From: Mannheimia indoligenes
GTDB lineage: Bacteria > Pseudomonadota > Gammaproteobacteria > Enterobacterales > Pasteurellaceae
NCBI RefSeq assembly: GCF_036880405.1
Contig: NZ_JBAJJM010000007.1
Span: forward strand, 62,001-126,000
Length of the DNA: 64,000 nucleotides
Direction: 5' to 3'
The notes under the pieces were generated by a model that was not told the DNA's origin, searched no databases, and worked only from the letters and a program-made list of their open reading frames with translations. How positions within the stretch are numbered: the first letter of the stretch is position 1; each line of letters begins with the position of its first letter. Made by a program: the position numbers and the translations under genes. This document shows positions 38,867 to 46,842 of this stretch, piece by piece.

Positions 38867-39385
38867 ATGTTTATAAAACCTAATCAAATTTCTTGTTCAA
38901 CAGAAATTTCCGAACAAGATATTGCCTTTATGCAATACGCTTTAGATTTAGCTGATTTAGCTGAAGCAAAAGGCGAAATACCAGTAGGGGCGGTATTAGT
39001 CGATAAAAATCAAAATATCATTGGAAAAGGTTGGAATCAAACGATTCAATTATCTGATCCCTCCGCTCACGCTGAAATGCAAGCTATCCGCCAAGCAGGG
39101 CAAATGATTGGTAATTATCGACTATTGGATTGTACGCTCTATGTAACACTTGAACCCTGTCCAATGTGTGCAGGGGCGATTTTACATAGCAGAATTGGTC
39201 GGTTGGTGTTTGGTGCAAGTGATTATAAAACAGGTGCAGTAGGCTCACGTTATCATCTATTTGAAGATTATAAAATGAACCATTTTTTAGAAATACAAGG
39301 CAACGTGCTAGGGAAGGAATGTAGCCAAAAGATAAGCGATTTTTTTAAGAGAAGGCGAGAAGAAAAAAAGCATAATCATAAGTAA
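38867..39385 (+). CDS. tadA: tRNA-specific adenosine deaminase TadA
   Basis: Converts adenosine 34 of tRNA-Arg(ACG) to inosine. Zinc and catalytic motifs are HAEMQAI (His ligand and catalytic Glu) and PCPMCAG (two Cys ligands). The MQYALDLADLAEAKGEIPVGAVLVD N-terminal helix and GNYRLLDCTLYVTLEPC stretch are standard, and the Lys/Arg-rich C-terminus (FFKRRREEKKHNHK) matches the family. At 172 residues it is a little longer than average. A separate later ATG could be used, so the exact start is uncertain. Confidence 0.94.
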   Translation: MFIKPNQISCSTEISEQDIAFMQYALDLADLAEAKGEIPVGAVLVDKNQNIIGKGWNQTIQLSDPSAHAEMQAIRQAGQMIGNYRLLDCTLYVTLEPCPMCAGAILHSRIGRLVFGASDYKTGAVGSRYHLFEDYKMNHFLEIQGNVLGKECSQKISDFFKRRREEKKHNHK

Positions 39386-39388
39386 AAA

Positions 39389-39413
39389 GGCATAGTAAAA
39401 AATGTGCTATGCC
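39389..39413. terminator. Weak hairpin between convergent tadA and mltB
   Basis: GGCATAG and CTATGCC form a seven-base stem between the two stop codons. No long T-run follows on either strand. Confidence 0.45.
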
Positions 39414-39424
39414 CTCTAAATGTA

Positions 39425-40519
39425 CTATTGACCAACTGATGCTAAAATTCTATCTGCAAATTTACCGATACTAATACCAAAATTATTCGATTTGTTCCAA
39501 TCCATTAAGGTACGGAAATTACTAGACACCAAAAATGCTCTGCCTGCCTCTTTATCCGGGCGGATTAACCAGACTTTTTTACCATTTAAGCGAGCCATTT
39601 TTGCCACTTCTTGATCATTAGGGTACGCAAGATACACACCTAATGACTGCCATTCAGCTAAGGTTCTTGCCTTATTGGCTTCAATGCCTGAAAAACTTAA
39701 ATCCATTGGAGCAGATAAATTCACTTCCACTCCCCAAGGTAATTGGTCATCCCAGCCAACAGTTGAAAGATAATTTGCAATAGAAGCAAAAGCATCGGCC
39801 TCATTCTCCCAAATATCTTTTTTGCCATCATTGTTGCCATCAGCCGCATAGGTTAAATAGGAAGTTGGCATAAATTGGGTTTGTCCCATTGCACCGGCCC
39901 AAGAACCAAGCAATTCATAGCGTTTAATCGTACCATCATTAAGCATTTTCATTGCATTTACGAACTCTTGTGTGAAGAGCTTTTCACGGCGACCATCAAA
40001 AGCAAGAGTAGCTAATACCGAAAGCACATCAAAATCGCCTTGATTACGCCCGAAGCTGCTCTCCATTCCCCAAAGTGCCAGAATATACTCTTTTTGTACA
40101 CCATATTTTTGGCTGGCTCGAGTTAAATCTGCATTATATTCATACCAACGTTCAACCGCTTGATTTACTTTGGTTTGATTTAATACTTTATTCAAGTAAT
40201 TCGTTACGCCATTTGGATTTGGCGGTGGGGGCGGTAAATTTGGATCACGTTTACGAGCAGCTTGCTGCTGATCTAACTGAACTGCTCTCGCATTATAATT
40301 AATAAATTTCTGCTCATTTAATGTTTTTGCAGAAACGCCGGCACCTGCTGCTTTCTGCTTTAAGAAATGCACATAGTCATTAAAATTGCTGACTGAACGT
40401 GATTTCGTGTATTTTTCATCTAAGTCTAAACGTGAATACTGCTTGGAATTATCACTTGAGCACCCCACAAGGGCTAAGGTGATAATAGCTAAGGGTAAAG
40501 TAAAAAGTGTCGATTTCAT
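39425..40519 (-). CDS. mltB: Membrane-bound lytic murein transglycosylase B
   Basis: A lipoprotein cutting the MurNAc-GlcNAc bond of peptidoglycan to leave 1,6-anhydro ends. The signal peptide ends LALVGC with lipid Cys20. The SLT domain carries the catalytic Glu in EYILALWGMESSFGRNQGDFDVLSVLATLAFDGRR. GAMGQTQFMPTSYLTYAADGNNDGKKDIWE contains the acidic metal-binding turn seen in Slt35. At 364 residues it is full length. It lies three bases after truB and probably ends the nusA-infB operon. Confidence 0.93.
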   Translation of the reverse strand: MKSTLFTLPLAIITLALVGCSSDNSKQYSRLDLDEKYTKSRSVSNFNDYVHFLKQKAAGAGVSAKTLNEQKFINYNARAVQLDQQQAARKRDPNLPPPPPNPNGVTNYLNKVLNQTKVNQAVERWYEYNADLTRASQKYGVQKEYILALWGMESSFGRNQGDFDVLSVLATLAFDGRREKLFTQEFVNAMKMLNDGTIKRYELLGSWAGAMGQTQFMPTSYLTYAADGNNDGKKDIWENEADAFASIANYLSTVGWDDQLPWGVEVNLSAPMDLSFSGIEANKARTLAEWQSLGVYLAYPNDQEVAKMARLNGKKVWLIRPDKEAGRAFLVSSNFRTLMDWNKSNNFGISIGKFADRILASVGQ

Positions 40520-40522
40520 CTG

Positions 40523-41446
40523 CTATTCTGTTAAGTTAATCATTCGGTTAGGACGAATTACATTATCACAAGTAACCTCCGCCACACCTAAAAATTGTGC
40601 ATTATCGGAATATAGACGCACCAAACCATAAATTTGATTAGGATTGTCAAACCTAACTCTTTGACCAAAACCAACAGCTTTAGTTTGTTGTTCAGTTAAA
40701 TTTATTTTAGTGAGGTTTGATACCGCTGTATCCATTGGTAATAAATGGCAATCCAACTCTGCAAGCGGTTGATTTTCCGCTAACTTTTGCAAATCTGCAT
40801 AGCTTATCATTTTATCAATCGGATAATTCGCTACAGAGGTTCGGCGTAGCATAGTAACGTGAGCCCCACAACCAAGCACTTCGCCTAGATCATCAATAAG
40901 GGTACGAATGTAAGTGCCTTTTGAGCAGTGCACTTCTAACGTTAAAAACGGTGCATTGTACTCAATAAAATTCAGCTCAAAAATCGTAATCGGGCGTGCT
41001 TCACGCTCAATAGTAATCCCTGCTCTTGCATATTCATAAAGCGGTTTCCCATTATGTTTTAAGGCAGAAAACATTGTCGGCACTTGCAGAATATCGCCTC
41101 TAAATTGCCCTAAAGTTGCTAAAATATCCGATTTTGTTACATTTACTTCTCTGGTTTCAACGATTTCCCCTTCTGCATCGGAAGTATCTGTTCTTTCGCC
41201 TAATTTAGCGGTAACAAGATAACGTTTATCAGAGTCTAATAAAAACTGAGAAAACTTAGTTGCTTCGCCCAAACAAATCGGAAGCATACCTGTTGCCAAA
41301 GGATCTAACGCCCCGGTATGCCCCGCTTTGTTGGCTTGGAAAATCCGTTTTACCTTTTGCAGAACATCGTTTGACGACATTCCCTGCGGTTTATCTAATA
41401 AAAAAACGCCGTGAATATCACGACCACGCTTACGAGGTCTAGACAC
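40523..41446 (-). CDS. truB: tRNA pseudouridine-55 synthase
   Basis: Makes pseudouridine 55 in the T-loop of all tRNAs. The catalytic Asp is Asp48 in AGHTGALDPLATGMLPICLGEATKF. Further motifs are KRYLVTAKLGERTDTSDAEGE and the SKGTYIRTLIDDLGEVLGCGAHVTMLRRT segment; the C-terminal PUA-like end is LGVAEV. At 307 residues it is typical. It is two bases after rbfA, in the conserved nusA-infB-rbfA-truB order. Confidence 0.96.
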   Translation of the reverse strand: MSRPRKRGRDIHGVFLLDKPQGMSSNDVLQKVKRIFQANKAGHTGALDPLATGMLPICLGEATKFSQFLLDSDKRYLVTAKLGERTDTSDAEGEIVETREVNVTKSDILATLGQFRGDILQVPTMFSALKHNGKPLYEYARAGITIEREARPITIFELNFIEYNAPFLTLEVHCSKGTYIRTLIDDLGEVLGCGAHVTMLRRTSVANYPIDKMISYADLQKLAENQPLAELDCHLLPMDTAVSNLTKINLTEQQTKAVGFGQRVRFDNPNQIYGLVRLYSDNAQFLGVAEVTCDNVIRPNRMINLTE

Positions 41447-41448
41447 AA

Positions 41449-41829
41449 TTAGTCCTCTTTATGCTTTTCTTCATCATTTTTGATCACACTAGACACAAGG
41501 TTAGACATACGCATACCTTCTACTAATGATTCATCATAGATAAAACGTAATTCAGGCACGATACGCAAACGCATTGCTTTCCCTAATAGCGTGCGAATAT
41601 AAGGGCTGGCTTTTTCTAAGCCTTTCATTCCTTGTACAATCGCTTCACGATCATTATCAAATAAGAAGGTAACAAAGATTTTTGCATAAGCTAAATCTCT
41701 GGACACTTCTACATCTGAAACCGTTACCATACCGATACGAGGGTCTTTCACTTCGCGTTGTAAAATAACTGCAACCTCTTTTTGTAACTCTTGGGCTACA
41801 CGGTCGCTACGTTTAAATTCTCTGGACAT
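41449..41829 (-). CDS. rbfA: Ribosome-binding factor A
   Basis: A small KH-fold factor that helps mature the 5' end of 16S rRNA in the 30S subunit, important in the cold. It contains RVAQELQKEVAVILQREVKDPRIG, VTVSDVEVSRDLAYAKIFVTFL and the AMRLRIVPELRFIYDESLVEGMRMSNL end of the domain. At 126 residues it is normal. It follows infB after a 110-base gap holding a paired uptake-signal hairpin. Confidence 0.96.
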   Translation of the reverse strand: MSREFKRSDRVAQELQKEVAVILQREVKDPRIGMVTVSDVEVSRDLAYAKIFVTFLFDNDREAIVQGMKGLEKASPYIRTLLGKAMRLRIVPELRFIYDESLVEGMRMSNLVSSVIKNDEEKHKED

Positions 41830-41888
41830 TTTCTATTTCCTATAATAGCGGAAAGGCACCCGTGCCAACACGCGTGCCGTTATTATGT

Positions 41889-41931
41889 AAGCGGTCAATT
41901 TTTACAAATTTTTTGCAAAATCAGACCGCTT
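41889..41931. terminator. Paired uptake-signal hairpin between infB and rbfA
   Basis: AAGCGGTC and GACCGCTT flank a TTTGCAAAA-containing loop eight bases past the infB stop. It may attenuate expression of rbfA-truB-mltB; a second GC-rich inverted repeat (GGCAC/GTGCC) lies just beyond. Confidence 0.5.
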
Positions 41932-41939
41932 GTTGATGA

Positions 41940-44486
41940 TTAGATCGAACGCTTAATCTCAACGATTTCAAACACTTCGATTTGGTCGCCGACTTTTACA
42001 TCGTTGTAGTTTTTCACGCCGATACCACATTCCATACCGTTACGGACTTCACCTACGTCATCTTTGAAACGACGGAGAGATTCTAGCTCACCTTCAAAGA
42101 TTACTACGTTATCACGTAAAACACGGATTGGGTTGTTACGTTTAACCACACCTTCCGTTACCATACAACCTGCGATAGCACCAAATTTCGGGTGGCGGAA
42201 CACATCACGCACTTCTGCTAAGCCGATGATTTCTTGTTTGAACTCAGGCTGTAACATACCGCTCATTGCCGCTTTCACATCATTTAATAATTCATAAATA
42301 ATTGAGTAGTAACGTAAGTCGATGTTTTCCGATTCAATCACACGACGAGCTGAAGCATCTGCACGAACGTTAAAGCCGACCATAATCGCATTTGAGGCTG
42401 CGGCTAAAGTTGCATCCGTTTCAGTAATACCACCCACGCCAGAACCAACAATCTTCACTTTCACTTCTGCAGTTGAAAGATCCATTAACGACTGGCTGAT
42501 AGCTTCTACCGATCCTTGTACATCGGCTTTCACAATGATGTTCAACTCTGCCACATCGCCTGCAGTCATATTGCTGAACATATTTTCTAATTTTGCTTTT
42601 TGCTGACGAGCTAATTTCACATCACGGAATTTACCTTGACGGTAAAGTGCAACTTCACGGGCTTTTTTCTCATCACGCACAACTGTCGCTTCATCACCTG
42701 CTGCAGGTACGCCTGAAAGACCTAATACCTCAACCGGAATTGATGGACCGGCACTTTCAATGTCTTTACCGTTTTCATCACGCATTGCACGAACACGACC
42801 GTATTCAAAGCCACAAAGTACGATATCGCCTTTGTTTAATGTACCTGATTGAACTAAAATGGTTGCAACCGGACCACGACCTTTATCTAAGTATGACTCG
42901 ATTACTACACCACTTGCCATACCTTCTTTCACAGCGGTCAATTCTAACACTTCAGATTGAAGTAAGATTGCTTCTAAAAGCTCATCAATCCCCATTCCTT
43001 TCTTCGCAGAAACAGGCACGAATTGTACATCACCACCAAATTTTTCAGAGATCACTTCGTGTTGTAATAATTCTTGCTCTACACGCTCCGGATTAGCTTC
43101 CGGTTTATCAATTTTGTTCACTGCAACTACAATCGGAGCGCCCGCTGCTTTAGCGTGCTGGATAGCTTCGATAGTTTGAGGCATCACACCGTCATCAGCC
43201 GCAACTACAAGCACTACGATATCGGTCGCTTTTGCACCACGTGCACGCATTGAGGTAAATGCTGCGTGTCCCGGGGTATCTAAGAAGGTGATCATTTTAC
43301 CGTCATCAGTTTCAACGTGGTAAGCACCGATGTGCTGGGTAATACCACCCGCTTCGCCTGCGGCAACTTTTGCTTTACGAATATAGTCAAGTAATGACGT
43401 TTTACCGTGGTCAACGTGTCCCATAATGGTTACAACAGGTGCTCGAGTTACTTTTTCTGCATCAGTATCACGATCTTCTAAAACCGCTTCTTCTAACTCA
43501 TTTTCTTTACGCAGAATGACTTTATGACCCAGCTCTTCCGCCACTAATTGAGCGGTTTCTTGGTCAATAACTTGGTTAATTGTAACCATTTCTCCCATTT
43601 TCATCATCATTTTGATGATTTCAGTCGCTTTTACTGCCATTTTATTAGCAAGTTCCGCAACAGTAATGGTTTCACCAATCACAACATCCGCTTTTACAAC
43701 CTGCACAGGCTTGGTAAAGGCTTGCTGTAATGCTGCACCTTTCTTACCGTGTTTACCTTTGCCTTTCACTTCTTTTTGGTTACGGCGATCGGCACTGCGT
43801 TCGTTTTTATCATCTTCACGACCGCCTTTTTTCGCTTTTGCCACACTCGCTTTACCACGCCCACGGTTGGCTTCGCTACGACGGTCGTTATCACGATCTG
43901 CTTCACGTGCGTAAGTAGAAGTAAAACGATCATCATCAAAGTCTTCATTGCTACTATTGTTGTTTGATTCTTCGAGTTCAATTTCTGCTAAACGACGAGC
44001 ATTTTCCGCAGCACGTTTCGCTTCCATTTCTGCTTTTTGCTGAGCTAACTCTTCTTGCTTACGGCGTAATTCTGCTTCTTCTTTACGCTTCGCTTCTTTT
44101 TCCGGATCGACGGCTTTTTCTTGCTTAACTTGAGTTTGTGCTTTTGGTTTTTCTTCTTTTGCTTTGCTATTTGGCATTACAGGAGCAGAAGGTATTTTAC
44201 TAGCGGTCTGTTCTGCCGCTTTTTTTGCAGCTGCTTCTTTAGCCGCTTTTTCTTTGGCTTCCGCTTCTGCTTTTTCACGAGCTAACTTTTCAGCGGCTTC
44301 TTTTTCAGCTTTTGCCTTTGCAGCAGCTGCTTCTTTTGCGGCTTTCTCTTGTAATGCTTTCGCATCAATTTTTGGTTTTTTCTCTTTTACTTCAACCGCT
44401 TTTACTTTACCGCTTGTAGTTGTAGCATTCACTTTACTCGCTTTGCGGGCACCGCCAAGCGAAAGTGTTTTTTTCTCTTCAGTCAT
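41940..44486 (-). CDS. infB: Translation initiation factor IF-2
   Basis: GTPase that delivers fMet-tRNA to the 30S subunit and promotes subunit joining. A highly charged Ala/Lys/Glu-rich N-terminal region (about 35-240) contains long KAEKEAAEK-type helical repeats. It is followed by the IF2-N fold, then the G domain: G1 GHVDHGKTS, G3 DTPGHAAF, G4 NKID. Domains II-IV end the protein (GVGVKNYNDVKVGDQIEVFE region). At 848 residues it is normal. The low-complexity N-terminus produces several long antisense frames that are not genes. Confidence 0.97.
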   Translation of the reverse strand: MTEEKKTLSLGGARKASKVNATTTSGKVKAVEVKEKKPKIDAKALQEKAAKEAAAAKAKAEKEAAEKLAREKAEAEAKEKAAKEAAAKKAAEQTASKIPSAPVMPNSKAKEEKPKAQTQVKQEKAVDPEKEAKRKEEAELRRKQEELAQQKAEMEAKRAAENARRLAEIELEESNNNSSNEDFDDDRFTSTYAREADRDNDRRSEANRGRGKASVAKAKKGGREDDKNERSADRRNQKEVKGKGKHGKKGAALQQAFTKPVQVVKADVVIGETITVAELANKMAVKATEIIKMMMKMGEMVTINQVIDQETAQLVAEELGHKVILRKENELEEAVLEDRDTDAEKVTRAPVVTIMGHVDHGKTSLLDYIRKAKVAAGEAGGITQHIGAYHVETDDGKMITFLDTPGHAAFTSMRARGAKATDIVVLVVAADDGVMPQTIEAIQHAKAAGAPIVVAVNKIDKPEANPERVEQELLQHEVISEKFGGDVQFVPVSAKKGMGIDELLEAILLQSEVLELTAVKEGMASGVVIESYLDKGRGPVATILVQSGTLNKGDIVLCGFEYGRVRAMRDENGKDIESAGPSIPVEVLGLSGVPAAGDEATVVRDEKKAREVALYRQGKFRDVKLARQQKAKLENMFSNMTAGDVAELNIIVKADVQGSVEAISQSLMDLSTAEVKVKIVGSGVGGITETDATLAAASNAIMVGFNVRADASARRVIESENIDLRYYSIIYELLNDVKAAMSGMLQPEFKQEIIGLAEVRDVFRHPKFGAIAGCMVTEGVVKRNNPIRVLRDNVVIFEGELESLRRFKDDVGEVRNGMECGIGVKNYNDVKVGDQIEVFEIVEIKRSI

Positions 44487-44509
44487 CTTTTTTATCCTCT
44501 TTGCTTAGC

Positions 44510-46006
44510 TTAGTTGAACCAACAAATTTGACGAGCTGCCATAATTAACTCGCCTGCTTTCTCTTCTGAGAGCTCTTCAATATCAGCTAAATCATCAACA
44601 CCTTGCTCTGCAAGTTCTTCAAGAGTTGTAATTTGTTTTTCCGCTAATTTGAATGCAATATGACGATCCATACCTTCGAGCGTTAATAATTTATCTTCAA
44701 TTTGAGCTGATTTTAATAATTGCTCTTCTTCTAACGCTTTTTTGGTAATCGCATTTTTAGCTCGAGATTGAAGCTCTTCGACTAAATCCTCGTCTTCTAA
44801 GCCATCAATTGCCATTAAGGTATCAACCGGTACATACGCGATTGCTTCTAATGAAGTAAAACCTTCTTCAATTAATACTTGAGCAAATTCTTCATCAATT
44901 TCCAATGCTGAAGTTAATAAATCAATTACTTTACCGTCCTCTTCTGCACTCTTTTGCGTTAATTCTTCGTTTGTCATTACATTTAACGCCCAGCCTGTTA
45001 ATTGGGTTGCTAAGCGTACGTTTTGACCATTACGACCAATTGCTTGAGCTAAGTTTTTTGATTCAACTGCAATATCCATTGAGTGAGCTTCATCGTTAAT
45101 TACAATAGAACTTACATCAGCCGGTGCCATTGCATTAATCACGAACTGGGCTGGGTTTTCATCCCAAAGCACGATATCAACACGCTCGCCACCGAGTTCA
45201 TTACTAATAGCTTGAACGCGAGCACCACGCATACCTACGCAAGCACCTACCGGGTCAATACGTTTATCGTGTGTTTTCACTGCAATTTTTGCACGAGAAC
45301 CTGCATCACGAGCTGAACCTTTAATCTCAATCACACCTTCGCCAATTTCAGGCACTTCAAGCTTAAATAACTCTTCAAGCATCACAGGTTTTGCACGGGT
45401 AACAAACAGTTGAGGACCTTTTGACTCAGGTTTGATCTCATATAATACACCACGCACACGGTCGCCCGGACGGAAGTTTTCACGAGGGAGCATATCTTCA
45501 CGCACAATCACCGCTTCGCCTTTGATGTCTTCCGTTTTACCGGCTAATTCAAGGAAAATATTATCACGGGTTACTTTTTTCACGGTTGCAATAATAATTT
45601 TGCCTAAATCTGAGCGGAATTCGTCAATAATTTTAGTTTTTTCAGCTTCACGGATTTTCGTTTTCACTACTTGACCGAAAGTTTGAATTGCTACACGACC
45701 AAATTCGATAGACTCTACTTCATCTTCAATAAAATCGCCTAGTTGTACATTTGGATCTTCAAATTGTGCAGCTTCTAAGCTGATTTCACGCGTCATATTA
45801 CTCACGTTTTCCACAACTGCCCAACGGCGGAAAGTTTGGAAATCGCCGGTTTTGCGATCAACTACTACACGCACATCAATGTCTAAATCACGGCTTTTCT
45901 TCGTTGCAATGGTTAAAGCCGTTTCTAATGCTTCAAAAATCGCTTCTTTTGGTAATTGCTTTTCGTTTGATACTGCTTCTGCAGCTAATAAAATCTCTTT
46001 ACTCAT
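44510..46006 (-). CDS. nusA: Transcription termination/antitermination factor NusA
   Basis: RNA polymerase-binding factor controlling pausing, termination and boxA-type antitermination. An N-terminal polymerase-binding domain is followed by S1 (RGVLYEIKPESKGPQLFVTRAKP), KH1 (IDPVGACVGMRGARVQAISNELGGERVDIV), KH2 (LAQAIGRNGQNVRLATQLTGW) and two acidic helix-hairpin repeats at the C-terminus. At 498 residues it matches E. coli. It lies between rimP and infB and is likely autoregulated through the hairpins upstream of rimP. Confidence 0.97.
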   Translation of the reverse strand: MSKEILLAAEAVSNEKQLPKEAIFEALETALTIATKKSRDLDIDVRVVVDRKTGDFQTFRRWAVVENVSNMTREISLEAAQFEDPNVQLGDFIEDEVESIEFGRVAIQTFGQVVKTKIREAEKTKIIDEFRSDLGKIIIATVKKVTRDNIFLELAGKTEDIKGEAVIVREDMLPRENFRPGDRVRGVLYEIKPESKGPQLFVTRAKPVMLEELFKLEVPEIGEGVIEIKGSARDAGSRAKIAVKTHDKRIDPVGACVGMRGARVQAISNELGGERVDIVLWDENPAQFVINAMAPADVSSIVINDEAHSMDIAVESKNLAQAIGRNGQNVRLATQLTGWALNVMTNEELTQKSAEEDGKVIDLLTSALEIDEEFAQVLIEEGFTSLEAIAYVPVDTLMAIDGLEDEDLVEELQSRAKNAITKKALEEEQLLKSAQIEDKLLTLEGMDRHIAFKLAEKQITTLEELAEQGVDDLADIEELSEEKAGELIMAARQICWFN

Positions 46007-46026
46007 TTTGTCAGTTTGCCTTCATC

Positions 46027-46488
46027 TTAAAAATTAAAAACGGGAACTAAATTTGCTTTTTGAATGTTGCCAAATGCGAATTGACGATCTTCGTTATCTA
46101 CGGTTAGGGTAATAAAATCGCCTTCAACTGCTTTGATTTGACCTTGCCATTTACGGCGGTCGAACATTGGAATACGCAAATGAATAACTACATCACGCCC
46201 AATAAAACGTTCATAATGAGCAATAGTAAATAGCGGTCTATCTAACCCCGGCGAAGAAACTTCTAAGTTATATTTATCTGCAATCGGGTCTTCCACATCA
46301 AAAATCGCACTGACTTGACGACTCACATCGCTACAATCATCAATGGTTACACCGCCCTCTTTATCAATATATAAGCGAACCGTTAAAAAACGTCCCGCAC
46401 GTTGGCATTCAATGCCGACTAATTCAAAGCCTAATGCTTCAATAGAATCCAGCACAAGCTCTTCTAATTTTTGTTCTAAGGTTGCCAA
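46027..46488 (-). CDS. rimP: Ribosome maturation factor RimP
   Basis: Needed for 30S maturation. The family sequence begins ATLEQKLEELVLDSIEALGFEL and continues VDDCSDVSRQ-type (here IDDCSDVSRQVSAIFDVEDPI) and YNLEVSSPGLDRPLF. The frame is open further upstream, but those residues are unrelated and run through terminator hairpins. I therefore start at TTG 46488, which has GGAG six bases ahead and gives 153 residues, the normal length. It is the first protein gene after metY. Confidence 0.92.
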   Translation of the reverse strand: MATLEQKLEELVLDSIEALGFELVGIECQRAGRFLTVRLYIDKEGGVTIDDCSDVSRQVSAIFDVEDPIADKYNLEVSSPGLDRPLFTIAHYERFIGRDVVIHLRIPMFDRRKWQGQIKAVEGDFITLTVDNEDRQFAFGNIQKANLVPVFNF

Positions 46489-46504
46489 ATCAATCTCCAA
46501 ATAT

Positions 46505-46529
46505 AAAAAAAGCCGGATAAACCAGCTTT
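46505..46529 (-). terminator. Terminator-like hairpin just before rimP
   Basis: On the minus strand AGCTGG-TTTAT-CCGGCT (one G:U) is followed by seven T. It ends only a few bases before the rimP ribosome site, so it probably attenuates rather than fully stops transcription. Confidence 0.7.
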
Positions 46530-46558
46530 GATACGTTAATTTCTGTACCAATTTCCGT

Positions 46559-46590
46559 AAAAAAACCCCAGACGGGAAACCGTGGGGCTT
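46559..46590 (-). terminator. Second terminator-like hairpin between metY and rimP
   Basis: Minus-strand CCCCA...TGGGG stem with inner CGG/CCG pairs, then a run of seven T. Confidence 0.75.
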
Positions 46591-46669
46591 TAAGCGGTTT
46601 GTTTTTTTATGATGCAGCGACAACAAGCGGTCTTTTTTTGCTAATTTTTTGCAAAATTAATTAAAACAC

Positions 46670-46709
46670 CATATAAAACAAAACTCACAACTTTAACCAA
46701 AGCTGTGAG
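46670..46709 (-). terminator. Terminator after metY
   Basis: Minus-strand CTCACA...TGTGAG stem extended by a GCTTT/AAAGT inner stem (one mismatch) and followed by TTTTGTTTTAT, about 9 bases past the tRNA 3' end. Confidence 0.7.
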
Positions 46710-46717
46710 CTTAAAAC

Positions 46718-46794
<77 letters not shown>

Positions 46795-46807
46795 TCTGAT
46801 GTGGTGC

Positions 46808-46835
46808 ATTATAGACTTTTAAGCTAAGAATGCAA
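46808..46835 (-). promoter_or_regulatory. Promoter of metY-rimP-nusA-infB
   Basis: Minus-strand TTGCAT (46835-46830), 16 bases, then a perfect TATAAT (46813-46808), with a GC-containing discriminator before the tRNA 5' end 13 bases away. Confidence 0.8.
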
Positions 46836-46842
46836 GCACTTT

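Noticed and set aside
43548..44508. Several plus-strand frames of 60-114 codons opposite infB
   Set aside because: They lie antisense to the low-complexity, GCN/AAA/GAA-rich N-terminal region of IF-2, which makes stop-free antisense frames. No ribosome sites or homology.
46489..46626. N-terminal extension of RimP from an ATG at 46626
   Set aside because: The added residues are encoded by two terminator hairpins. The family sequence begins at the TTG with a GGAG ribosome site.
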